Below are positions 46,095 to 54,258 of a stretch of 64,000 bases of DNA, in pieces; position 1 is the stretch's first letter, and every line of letters begins with the position of its first letter. The notes beneath the pieces were generated by a model. The model saw only the letters and a list, made by a program, of their open reading frames with translations, was not told the origin of the DNA and searched no databases. Origin of the DNA: VRUE01 sp963728835 (GTDB taxonomy: Bacteria > Actinomycetota > Thermoleophilia > Solirubrobacterales > 70-9); NCBI GenBank assembly GCA_963728835.1, contig CAVSKZ010000002.1, forward strand, positions 434,001 through 498,000. Direction: 5' to 3'. The position numbers and the translations under genes were made by a program.

Positions 46095-46263
46095 CTAGTA
46101 GGGATTGGCGAAACCCGAGTGTGCGGACCGGCGAGCGCCGGACCAAGCGGGACAAGGACGCAGGGAGGCCGAATAGCAACGCTATTCGGCCGACTGAGGA
46201 CGCTGTACCGCGCAGTGTCCGCCGCCGCCGGACGTGCGCGGGGGTTTCGCCAATTCCTACTAG
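46095..46263. repeat. Inverted-repeat element B4
   Basis: Arms 46095-46116 and 46242-46263 (ctagtagggattggcgaaac with two more bases) match at 21 of 22 positions. The core is nearly identical to B1, including GGACGCAGGGAGGCCGAAT, inner palindrome CGAATAGCAACGCTATTCG and GACTGAGGACGC. Outer arms differ from B1 except for the innermost AAACCC. It lies between divergent genes (46068 and 46276), so it may affect both promoters. Confidence 0.87.
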
Positions 46264-46275
46264 GGTCAGGCGAGC

Positions 46276-47049
46276 ATGAAGGTGCTCTTCATCGGCGACG
46301 TGGTCGGCGGGCCCGGGAGGCGCGGGCTGCATGCCGCGATGCCCGGGCTGCGCGAGCGCCACGCGCCGGACATGACGATCGTCAACGGCGAGAACTCCGC
46401 CGGGGGGATGGGGATCACCGAGAAGACGGCCAAGGCGCTCTTCGACGCAGGGGCCGACGCGATCACGACGGGCAACCACGTCTACCGCCATCGCGAGGCC
46501 TACGACTTCCTCAACCGCAGCGACCGCGTCGTGCGGCCCGCCAACTACCCGTACGCAAATCCCGGCCGTGGCTACACGGTCGTCGAGGCCGCCGGGAAGC
46601 GGGTCGGGGTGATCAACCTCAGCGGCGCGATCGGGCTCACCGTCGCCCGTTCCCCGTTCCACGAGGCCGACAGCATCCTCGAGAAGATCGAGTGCGACTT
46701 CGCGATCGTCGACTTCCATGCAGAGGTGACCAGCGAGAAGGTGGCGATGGGCTGGCACCTCGACGGCCGCGTCGCCGCCGTGCTCGGCACCCACACGCAT
46801 GTGCCGACGGCCGACGCGAGAGTGCTGCCGCGGGGGACCGCGTTCATCTCCGACGTCGGGATGACCGGGTCGCGGACCAGCGTGCTCGGCGTGAAGCCGG
46901 AGCTGATCCTCGAGCAGATGATCACCCAGATGCCGGTCAAGTTCGAGACGGCCGAGGAGGACGTCTGGGTGATGGGCGCCGTGGTCGACGTCAACGACGC
47001 GGGGCTGGCCGATTCGATCGAGCCGGTGATGCTGCCCGCTCCCGTCTGA
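46276..47049 (+). CDS. ymdB: YmdB-family metallophosphoesterase
   Basis: 257-residue calcineurin-like phosphoesterase of the TIGR00282 type, reported in Bacillus to act on 2',3'-cyclic nucleotides. Metal-binding segments are FIGDVVGGPGRRG, NGENSAGGMGIT, TTGNHVYRHRE, VDFHAEVTSEK and GTHTHVPTADARVLPRGTAF with GMTGS. It is intact with the family's usual length. In many bacteria this gene is near rny; no rny is visible here. Confidence 0.93.
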   Translation: MKVLFIGDVVGGPGRRGLHAAMPGLRERHAPDMTIVNGENSAGGMGITEKTAKALFDAGADAITTGNHVYRHREAYDFLNRSDRVVRPANYPYANPGRGYTVVEAAGKRVGVINLSGAIGLTVARSPFHEADSILEKIECDFAIVDFHAEVTSEKVAMGWHLDGRVAAVLGTHTHVPTADARVLPRGTAFISDVGMTGSRTSVLGVKPELILEQMITQMPVKFETAEEDVWVMGAVVDVNDAGLADSIEPVMLPAPV

Positions 47050-47055
47050 GCCGAG

Positions 47056-47532
47056 TCAGCCGAGGCAGCTCAGCGCCCGGAGGGTCGCCTGGACCTCCGC
47101 GATGAGGGCGGCGCCGGCGCTCGAGCCGATCTTCTTGCCGCTCAGGGCCTCGAGCTCGGCCAGCAGCGCGCCGAGCTTGTTGGCGGCGATTGGCGGTTGG
47201 CCCCGCTCGAGACTGGCCCGGGCGCCGCGCAGCTTCGCCTCCAGGCTGTTCTCGATGCCGCGCGGGAGTCCCAGGCCGCGGACGGCCTCGAGCAGCTCCG
47301 GGACCGTCGGCGGAGGATCGCCGAAGACCTGTATCCGCTGGTTGGGGCTGCCCTCGGCGACATACAGCTCACCGAGCGGGCCGGCGGCGAGCGCGGCCGG
47401 AAAGCGGAACTGGCCGGGGGCGGACCCGGGGCTTCCCCAGGTGGCGAGGAGCTCCGTGGACGCCGCGTGCGACGTGGCCGGAAGAGCGAGCAATGCGATT
47501 AGAGCCGCGGCTACGAGAAATGCCTGGCCCAA
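47056..47532 (-). CDS. Secreted NHL-fragment plus FIMAH-domain protein
   Basis: 158 residues. A signal peptide (LVAAALIALLALPATSHA) is followed by a single NHL-type beta-propeller blade (WGSPGSAPGQFRFPAALAAG, LYVAEGSPNQRIQVF). A FIMAH-like helical domain follows (LLEAVRGLGLPRGIENSLEA, ALLAELEALSGKK). One blade cannot form a propeller, so the gene may be a remnant of a longer NHL protein or a minimal secreted form. It is convergent with ymdB with 6 bp between stops. Confidence 0.65.
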   Translation of the reverse strand: MGQAFLVAAALIALLALPATSHAASTELLATWGSPGSAPGQFRFPAALAAGPLGELYVAEGSPNQRIQVFGDPPPTVPELLEAVRGLGLPRGIENSLEAKLRGARASLERGQPPIAANKLGALLAELEALSGKKIGSSAGAALIAEVQATLRALSCLG

Positions 47533-47628
47533 CGAGCGCCGTGGATGCCGCAGGACATTTGGATTGGAAACCCGTTTGGGAACGGTCCAGGCAGGGCCAC
47601 TCGTTTAGCCGAATGTAGGACGGTTTCC

Positions 47629-49245
47629 CTACGAATTCGTCGCGGGCGGGGTCGGGGGAGCCCTCACCGCCATTGCCACCAGCAGCAGGGGGTAGAACCA
47701 GACGATGTAGAGGTAGAACCAGTGCTGCATCGTCAGCTGCAGGCCGATCAGAAGCGCCGCGCCGAGCGCAGCGACCTGCGCGAGACTCTTCCGCTTCGGC
47801 CGGAAAGCAAGGAGCAGTGAGAGACCCCCAACCGCCGCGAGGATCGCGATCCGCAGCGGCTCGAGCCCAGCTACCTGACCCCAGATGCTGAACGGCGAGT
47901 CCCTTCCCGCCTGGTAAGCGATCGTGCGGTCGTAGACAGTGGAGAGACCGGGGTCGATCGCGGGCCAAGCCAAGAGAACGCCGACTGTGAGCGCGAAGGC
48001 AATCGCAAACGCGGCGACCGCGGGTGGCGTCGTAGGGGGGACCGCCCCCGAGGACGCTTTAGCGACCGCAGGGGGTGGTGGGTCCCCTACGGCGACAGGA
48101 CCCGCGGGTCGATACGTAGCGAGCATTGGGACGAGAACGGCCGGGGCAAACTTCGCCAGGGTCGCAAGCGCAGCCATCACGCCTCTTGCTGCCGAGCGGG
48201 TGAGGACCAGCAGAGTGCCCACCAGCAGCATCGCCACCAGGGTGTCGTTGGAATTCGAGAGCAGGGCAAAGGCCGTATAGGGATAAGCGGCCCAACCGAA
48301 GGCGAGGATCGCCGCAAGCCTGTTCCCCTCCGCTCCCGGACGGATGCGACGGCCGAGCAGGATCAGCAGGGCGAAGGTCGCGAGGTCGAAGGCGGCGGCG
48401 GCGGCGTGGGCGGCGGGGAGGTCGTCCCAGCTTCCCGACCAGGGCCAGATCGCCTCGAAGGGGGCGTAAGCGAAGTAGTTGGCCGGGCCGTAGGTGTCTC
48501 CCTGGGAGACGTCCTCGGGGAAGTTGTCGTAGACAGGCTCCCCGTGGGCGATCCGGTCGGCACCGACCACGCTGGCGTAGCCGACGTCGATCACGCCGGC
48601 GTCGGCTACGTTCAAACCGAGCCGGAAGCCGATCAGGAAGAGGGCCGCGATGAGCAGCCACCTGGCTGACCAGACCGGGCGCATGCCGACGCCGTCGCCT
48701 CCTCGCAGGCCAATCCACAGGGCGCGGGCGAAGAGGTAGGCGAGGGGGACGTACTGCAGCGGGACCGAGACGCCGATCTCGGCGCGGTTGAAGAAGAAGT
48801 GCGAAGCCCCGAAGCCGACCAGGAAGAGGAGGTCGAGGTTGGCGATCCGGCGCAGGCGCCTCCAGTCGAGGAGGCCGAGGAGGAAGATCGCGCAGAGCGG
48901 CAGGAAGACATAGGGGGCGTTGAGCTTGTGGCCGAAGGCGCCCGGGTAGCCGCGCGCCATCTTCCACGCGACCTGGTACCCGGTCCAGGACTCGCGCACG
49001 AGGCCGGTTGCAGGGTCGACGATCGCCAACGCCACCCGCTCGTCCCCGGCGAACCAGGAGACCTCCCAGCTGCCGTCGACCTTGGCGGTGGTGTGCGTCA
49101 GCCCACCGCTCTCCCTGCGCTCCGCGATGACCTTCGAGTCTCGGCTTGCGATCTGCGTCGCCTCAGAAGCTCCGACTTCCTGTGCGCTCGCGGGGGTGGG
49201 CCAAACCAGCGCGGCGGCGGCGAGTGCCGCGGGGACCCACCTCAT
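47629..49245 (-). CDS. Multi-pass membrane glycosyltransferase-like protein with repeat-derived insert
   Basis: 538 residues from ATG 49245, which overlaps the upstream stop as ATGA; the longer frame is not homologous. A signal or first helix and a soluble segment of about 100 residues precede roughly ten membrane helices, in the style of DUF2029/GT87 polyprenol-linked mannosyltransferases. Acidic residues in NFPEDVSQGDTYGPANYFAY resemble the donor loop of GT-C enzymes. Element A3 lies in frame and adds a Pro/Ala-rich stretch (about VAVGDPPPPAVAKASSG) between two helices. The enzymatic role is inferred. Confidence 0.68.
   Translation of the reverse strand: MRWVPAALAAAALVWPTPASAQEVGASEATQIASRDSKVIAERRESGGLTHTTAKVDGSWEVSWFAGDERVALAIVDPATGLVRESWTGYQVAWKMARGYPGAFGHKLNAPYVFLPLCAIFLLGLLDWRRLRRIANLDLLFLVGFGASHFFFNRAEIGVSVPLQYVPLAYLFARALWIGLRGGDGVGMRPVWSARWLLIAALFLIGFRLGLNVADAGVIDVGYASVVGADRIAHGEPVYDNFPEDVSQGDTYGPANYFAYAPFEAIWPWSGSWDDLPAAHAAAAAFDLATFALLILLGRRIRPGAEGNRLAAILAFGWAAYPYTAFALLSNSNDTLVAMLLVGTLLVLTRSAARGVMAALATLAKFAPAVLVPMLATYRPAGPVAVGDPPPPAVAKASSGAVPPTTPPAVAAFAIAFALTVGVLLAWPAIDPGLSTVYDRTIAYQAGRDSPFSIWGQVAGLEPLRIAILAAVGGLSLLLAFRPKRKSLAQVAALGAALLIGLQLTMQHWFYLYIVWFYPLLLVAMAVRAPPTPPATNS
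48018..48107. repeat. Inverted-repeat element A3 inside a coding sequence
   Basis: Outer ends ccgcgggt (48018-48025) and acccgcgg (48100-48107) are complementary. The interior is nearly identical to A2, including GAGGACGCTTTAGCGACC and GACAGGACCC. The element is 90 bp by these borders, thirty codons, and keeps the host frame open. It adds a Pro-rich loop to the membrane protein at 47629-49245. Confidence 0.88.
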
Positions 49246-50759
49246 AGTCCGAAGTGGTTCAGCACTACCGACGCTACGTCGCGCAGCGCCCACTGTTTTC
49301 GCTCCGAGGTGTTTTCTGGCCCACAACCGACGAAGAGCAGGGGGCCGAGCGAGTCGCCGGCGTGAAGGGAGCCGTGGCTGCCGCCGCCGGCGTGGGAGAC
49401 GCCGCCCCAGTCGACCGCCTCGTAGCCGAGGGAGAGACTGAGGATGAAGTCGCCGGCGTGAGGAGACGTGAGAGCTGACCAGATCCGGGCGAGAGGATCA
49501 GGGTAGGTCGAGCTGGAGAGTCGCCCATCCTCGCTGGTCGCCTCTACCGCCGCGAGGTCGCCGTCGATGTCCCAACCGCCTCCGCGCAAGTCGCAGACGG
49601 CGTCGCCGGGGCGGAAGCGCAGCCTTGCCTCCCCACGTTCCACCACCGCCGTCGCGCCCTCTGGGGGTGCGCCCGGCTCCTCTCGGACCAGCGGCTTGCC
49701 GTCGGCGCACTCCAGGCGACAGACGAGGTCGACCCCTTCGAGCACGTTCAGCCTCGCCCGCACCGACTCCGGGTCAGCCCGCTCCCCCGCCCCCGGGAGC
49801 AGGTAGACGTGGGCGGCGCGGCCGGTCGGGCTGACCGCCAGCTGGGCCCGGTCGGGCTCCGACTCCGAGGGCCTCAGAACCGACCACTCGCGGCCGAGCA
49901 GATCCGCCAGCGGCAGCCCGCGGTGCACCGCCGTCTGCGCGTGGTCGGCGAGCAAGACGACCGCATGGGCGGCGAGGAAGGCGTCGAGGCCGCCGGCGGC
50001 CTCGACCAGCTTCGCAAAGCACTGGTCGGCCCTGGCGATCGACTCGACGCTCGCCTCCGGTCCGTGGCGGTGGGAGTAGTTGTCGTTGTCGGGAAGGGAG
50101 AAGAGCAGGAAATCGAAGCCGTCGCTCTTCGCCAGCTCGGCGGCGCAGCAGGCCGAGTACCCGTCCCGGGCACCTGGGATCGAGGTCGATTTGCAGGGCA
50201 CCTCGCTGCTCGCGTAGAGGTCGCCGTAGAAGAGCTCCGCCGGGCCCCAGGTGTGGTGACGGAACTTCAGCTGCGTCGCGTCGACCGCCCGGCGCAGGAG
50301 TCCCTCCAGCGATACCTGGTGGCGGTGGCGGCCGCGGTAGATCAGGAACGGGGTGCAGGCCGTGCGCACGCCGGCGTCGTCGAGGCGCTCGAACAGCGTC
50401 TCGGCGGCGGGATTGAGGTGCGCCAGGTTCATGTTGTAGACCAGGTCGTAGAGGGCGCGGAAGACGCCGAACGCCCGGCTCGCCTCGAGCGAGGAGCCGT
50501 ACTCGACGTAGCGTCGCTCGAGGCGGTGGTACCAGTCCATGCCACTGATCCAGTGGCCGTTCGCGCCCTCGCCGGTGACCATCTCGGCGCAGGCGACCGG
50601 GGTCACCGAGGGGAAGCTGGAGACGCAGTCCTCGACCAGGGCGCCGCGTTCGACCAGGGCGCCGAAGGTGGGTGCTCGCCCCTCTGCAACGGCGCGAAGC
50701 AGCATGTCAGTGCGCAGCGAGTCGACGTAGGTGAGGACGAGCTTCTTGGACACGTCCAT
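49242..50759 (-). CDS. Alkaline-phosphatase-superfamily phosphodiesterase
   Basis: 505 residues from ATG 50759; the longer upstream frame lacks homology. Type I phosphodiesterase/nucleotide-pyrophosphatase features: metal aspartate in LTYVDSLRTDML, nucleophile Ser/Thr region SSFPSVTPVACAEMVTG, DNDNYSHRHGPE (metal His and Asp), and LLADHAQTAVH with GGGSHGS near the end. No signal peptide is visible. It overlaps the membrane-protein gene at its 3' end (ATGA), so the two may cooperate in envelope polymer metabolism. Confidence 0.82.
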   Translation of the reverse strand: MDVSKKLVLTYVDSLRTDMLLRAVAEGRAPTFGALVERGALVEDCVSSFPSVTPVACAEMVTGEGANGHWISGMDWYHRLERRYVEYGSSLEASRAFGVFRALYDLVYNMNLAHLNPAAETLFERLDDAGVRTACTPFLIYRGRHRHQVSLEGLLRRAVDATQLKFRHHTWGPAELFYGDLYASSEVPCKSTSIPGARDGYSACCAAELAKSDGFDFLLFSLPDNDNYSHRHGPEASVESIARADQCFAKLVEAAGGLDAFLAAHAVVLLADHAQTAVHRGLPLADLLGREWSVLRPSESEPDRAQLAVSPTGRAAHVYLLPGAGERADPESVRARLNVLEGVDLVCRLECADGKPLVREEPGAPPEGATAVVERGEARLRFRPGDAVCDLRGGGWDIDGDLAAVEATSEDGRLSSSTYPDPLARIWSALTSPHAGDFILSLSLGYEAVDWGGVSHAGGGSHGSLHAGDSLGPLLFVGCGPENTSERKQWALRDVASVVLNHFGL

Positions 50760-50868
50760 GATTCTGACCCCCACGGGGAGCGGACAAGCCGCCCCCGGAC
50801 GCGGGAGCGCGAGCGCGAGATCGCCGGTGATCAGTAGCGCGCTCGCGCGGGAGCGGAGGCGGCGGCGT

Positions 50869-51303
50869 TTATCTGAGGACGCGCAGGCCGGCGTGTTTGC
50901 GCTGGGCGCGGCGGCGGCGTGAGATGCCGAGCCAAGAAAGAGCGGCGACCACCAACAGGACGGCCGGCGCGAGCAAGAGCGCGATCGCGACGACGACCAG
51001 GGCGGCGAGCGATACGAGGAAGGCAAGCGCACCTGAGCCGCTGCCCTCCCGGCGCCCCGCGCCGCTGACGACGTCGCTGACGAGGAGGCAGGCGAAGACG
51101 GCGCCGATCAGGCAAAACAGGGCGCCGGCCACGGTGCTGACATCGGCGGTGCCGGCGAGCAGGGCGCCGATGGCGACGGCGATCACCCCGGCCAGGATCG
51201 TCATCCGGCCGCGGGCCGAGCCGTGCGTGCCGGTGGTGCCGGCCAGCATCCCGATTGCGATGCCGATGCCGAGCTCCAGGCAGATTCCCGAGAAAGATCC
51301 CAC
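50869..51303 (-). CDS. Small hydrophobic membrane protein, function unknown
   Basis: 144 residues with about four to five hydrophobic segments: near 6-22, 35-52, 57-77, 91-110 and 112-128. It ends in a strongly basic tail (SRRRRAQRKHAGLRVLR), which places the C-terminus in the cytoplasm. No family is recognised. It is divergent from the aminotransferase gene at 51357 and upstream of the phosphodiesterase on the same strand, with 109 bp between. Confidence 0.6.
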   Translation of the reverse strand: MGSFSGICLELGIGIAIGMLAGTTGTHGSARGRMTILAGVIAVAIGALLAGTADVSTVAGALFCLIGAVFACLLVSDVVSGAGRREGSGSGALAFLVSLAALVVVAIALLLAPAVLLVVAALSWLGISRRRRAQRKHAGLRVLR

Positions 51304-51356
51304 GCGGGAAACCTAGCTTCCCGGGCGAGGCGGCGCCAATTCGGCACACTGTTCCA

Positions 51357-52705
51357 ATGCCAGAGCCGCCCCACCGGCGACGCGCCCACACTCGCAGCAG
51401 CGATCTGGAGCGGTATGCGGACCTCTTCGCGGCGCGGACGCAGGTGATGCGTTCCTCGGCGATGCGCGACCTGATGGCGGTGACCGCGCGGCCGGAAGTG
51501 ATCTCGCTTGCCGGCGGCCTTCCCGACACCTCGACCTTCCCCCCCAGACCTTCGCCGCGCAGATGACGCGGATCGCCCAGGAGTCCGCCGCCGAGGCACT
51601 TCAGTACGGCCCCACGGAGGGCTTCCGCGAGACCGTCGATTGCATCATCGAGGTGATGGGGGCCGAGGGGATGCTTCCCGACCCCGAGGACGTGATCGTC
51701 ACGACGGGCGGGCAGCAGGCGATCGACCTGATCTGCAAGACGCTGGTCGACCCCGGCGACGCGGTGATCTGCGAGGCCCCCACCTACCCGGGTGCGATCC
51801 CGGTCTTCTGCAGCTACGAGGCCGACACGATTCAGGTCGAGTGCGATGCGGAGGGGATGCGGATCGACGAGCTGGAGGCTGTGCTCGGGCGACTCGACGG
51901 CGAAGGGCGGCGGCCGAAGTTCGTCTACTCGGTGCCCACCTTCCAGAACCCCGCCGGCGTGACGATGTCGCTGGAACGCCGGCGGCGGCTGGTCGAGCTG
52001 GCGAGGTCGCGCGAGCTGCTCGTCGTCGAGGACAATCCCTACGGCCTGCTCCGCTTCGGCGGCGAGCCGGTCCCGCCCCTCTACCAGCTCGACGGCGGCG
52101 ACTTCGTCATCTACGTCGGCACCTTCTCGAAGATCCTCTCCCCCGGGATCCGCCTCGGCTGGGCGGTGGCGCCGCCGCCGGTGATGGACAAGGTCGTCCT
52201 GGGCAAGCAGGCCGCCGACCTCTGCACCTCGACCCTTACCCAGTACTTCGTCCGCGAGTACTTCCGCGGCGGCGGCTGGGGGCAGTACGTCGAGAGCCTC
52301 GCCGATATCTACCGCTCTCGCCGCGACGCGATGCTGGAGGCGCTGCGCCAGTACTTCCCGCCGCAGGCGAGCTGGACCGAGCCGGAGGGCGGGATCTTCA
52401 TCTGGGCGACCCTGCCCCCCTACATCGACACCAGCGACCTCCTGGCAAAGGCGTTGCGCGAGGACGTCGCCTTCGTTCCCGGCCAGGCCGCCTACGTCGA
52501 CGGCAGCGGGCACAACTCGATGCGGCTCAACTTCTCCGCCGGGGACGAGGACGAGATCCGCGAGGGCATCCGCCGCATCGGCAAGGTGATCGGCGAGCAG
52601 GTCGAGCTCTACAGCGCCCTGACGGGAGAGCGGGAAGCAGTGGCAGAGAGGGAGCAGGCCGAGGAGCCGCCGAACGTACGTCCCCTTCAGGAAGGCGGAG
52701 GGCGA
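51357..52705 (+). CDS. PLP-dependent class I aminotransferase, fused in frame to Ddl, frame broken once
   Basis: ATG 51357 begins RRAHTRSSDLERYADLF, then ISLAGGLPDTSTFPP. The frame changes at the C-run near 51540: unlike other breaks here, one base is missing (or two extra). The main part has LQYGPTEGFRETVD, VTTGGQQAIDLI, VPTFQNPAGVTMS, NPYGLLRF and the PLP-lysine segment YVGTFSKILSPGIRLGW. It resembles 2-aminoadipate/MocR-type aminotransferases. No stop separates it from the ligase that follows; the linker is Glu/Pro-rich. Substrate unknown; supply of D-alanine is one idea. Confidence 0.85.
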
Positions 52706-53641
52706 ATGAAGGTCGCGGTCCTCAAAGGCGGCCGGTCGCTGGAGCGCAGCGTCTCGCTGCGCTCAGGGGCTCGGGTCGAGGACGCGCTCGGCAGGCTCGG
52801 CCACGAGGTGCTCGCGCTGGAGGCCGACGGCGATCTGGTCAAGCGGCTGAGCGCCGAGCGGCCCGACGTCGCCTTCGTCGCCATGCACGGCATGGGCGGC
52901 GAGGACGGCACCGCGCAGGAGCTGCTGGAGATCCTCGGCATTCCCTTCACCGGGCCCGGGAGTCGCCGCCTGCGTGCGCTGCATCGACAAGGTCCTGGCC
53001 AAGCACGAGCTGCGCGCGGCGGGGATCCCGACCCCGGACTGGTTCGCCTTCAACGAGACCGCCTTTCGCGAGCTCGGCGCCGCCGACGCGCTCGGGGGCC
53101 TGGAGGAGCGGCTGGGCTTCCCGCTCGTGGTCAAGCCCAGCCGCGGCGGCTCGGCGCTGGGAGTGAAGTTTGCCGAGAGCGCCTCCGAGGTGCCCGAGCG
53201 CGCTGGTCTCCGCCTTCAGCTACGACGACCGGGTGCTGCTGGAGCGCTTCGTCAGCGGTCGCGAGCTGGCCGTCAGCGTGCTCGGCGGCGAGGCGCTGCC
53301 GGTGGTCGAGGCGATCCCCCGGTCGGGTCGACAGCTACGACTTCGAAGCACGCTACGAGATCGGGCGCACCTCCTTCGTCTGCCCCGCGCAACTCGACGC
53401 GGGACAGACGGCCGCGGTCACCGACGCCGCCCTGGCCGCCTACGAGGCGCTCGGCTGCTCGGGCTTCTCGCGCGTCGACCTGATCCTCGGCGAGGAGGGG
53501 CCACAGGTGCTCGAGGTCAACGCCATCCCCGGTCTCACCGACACCAGCCTCCTCCCCCAGGCCGCCGAGGCTGCCGGCATGTCCTTCGAGCAGCTGGTCG
53601 AGCGGATCCTCGACCTCGCCCTGGCTCCGGCGGGCGCTTAG
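52706..53641 (+). CDS. ddl: D-alanine-D-alanine ligase, frame broken three times
   Basis: ATP-grasp enzyme joining two D-alanines for peptidoglycan. Motifs: VLKGGRSLERSVSLRSG, FVAMHGMGGEDGTAQELLE, GIPFTGPG, LVVKPSRGGSALGV, GCSGFSRVDLIL and VLEVNAIPGLTDTSLLPQ. Breaks lie near 52962 (CCCGGGAGTC), 53200 (GTGCCCGAGC) and 53322 (ATCCCCCGG). Each is repaired by removing one base, giving 310 residues. ATG 52706 has GGAGGG just upstream, so separate initiation is possible although the frame is continuous with the aminotransferase. Its stop overlaps a convergent stop. Confidence 0.88.
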   Translation: MKVAVLKGGRSLERSVSLRSGARVEDALGRLGHEVLALEADGDLVKRLSAERPDVAFVAMHGMGGEDGTAQELLEILGIPFTGPGSRRLRALHRQGPGQARAARGGDPDPGLVRLQRDRLSRARRRRRARGPGGAAGLPARGQAQPRRLGAGSEVCRERLRGARARWSPPSATTTGCCWSASSAVASWPSACSAARRCRWSRRSPGRVDSYDFEARYEIGRTSFVCPAQLDAGQTAAVTDAALAAYEALGCSGFSRVDLILGEEGPQVLEVNAIPGLTDTSLLPQAAEAAGMSFEQLVERILDLALAPAGA

Positions 53642-54123
53642 GAATCCTCGCCCTTGGCGAAGTCGTCCGGCGTGACCTCGTCGAGGAACTCTTTGAACTT
53701 GTCGACGACCTCCTCGGTGTCCTCGACGTCGTGCTCGAACTCGATCGCCGACTCCTCGATCACGTCCTCGTCGGCAAAGATCGGCGCCGAGACGCGGACG
53801 GCGAGGGCGAGGGCATCGGAGGGTCGCGAGTCGATCTCCATCTCCGACCCGTTGATCGAGACCGTGATCGAGGCGTAGAAGGTGTTGTCGCGCAGTTCGG
53901 TCACGGAGACCCGCTCGCATTTGGCGTCGAGCTGGTCGAGCAGGTCGGAGAGCAGGTCGTGGGTCATCGGACGCGGCGTCGAGGCGCCCTGGAGCTTCAT
54001 CAGGATCGCCGCCGCCTCGGGATGGCCGATCCAGATCGGCAGGAACTTGTTGCCGTCGACCGTCTTCAACAAGACGATCGGCTGCTTGCCGACCATGTCG
54101 AAGCTGACGCCGTAGATCTGCAT
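53638..54123 (-). CDS. Bifunctional nuclease family (BFN, DUF151) protein
   Basis: 161 residues from ATG 54123; an in-frame GTG at 54132 would add three. Core motifs are LPIWIGHPEAAAILMKLQG, RPMTHDLLSDLLDQL, TFYASITV and DSRPSDALALAVRV, the standard DUF151 order. A UVR-like acidic C-terminal helix region (EEVVDKFKEFLDEV) follows. Plant relatives have been reported as nucleases, but the bacterial role is uncertain. The stop overlaps that of ddl on the other strand by 4 bp. Confidence 0.9.
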   Translation of the reverse strand: MQIYGVSFDMVGKQPIVLLKTVDGNKFLPIWIGHPEAAAILMKLQGASTPRPMTHDLLSDLLDQLDAKCERVSVTELRDNTFYASITVSINGSEMEIDSRPSDALALAVRVSAPIFADEDVIEESAIEFEHDVEDTEEVVDKFKEFLDEVTPDDFAKGEDS

Positions 54124-54135
54124 CTGCTGCACGAG

Positions 54136-54209
54136 TGGGCGATCCTGGACTCGAACCAGGGACCTCGTCCTTATCAGAGACGCGCTCTAACCAACTGAGC
54201 TAATCGCCC
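54136..54209 (-). tRNA. tRNA-Ile (anticodon GAT)
   Basis: A 74-base cloverleaf read leftwards: acceptor stem GGGCGAT/ATCGCCC, D-loop AGTTGGTTA, anticodon loop CTGATAA, T-loop TTCGAGT on CCTGG/CCAGG, discriminator A, no encoded CCA. It is not associated with an rRNA operon in this window. No repeated 3' fragment suggesting an integrated element was found. Confidence 0.96.
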
Positions 54210-54258
54210 GGAGCCAAGCCGAAGGATAGCGGGGTGATCGAGGCCTGACGGCGGGGCC

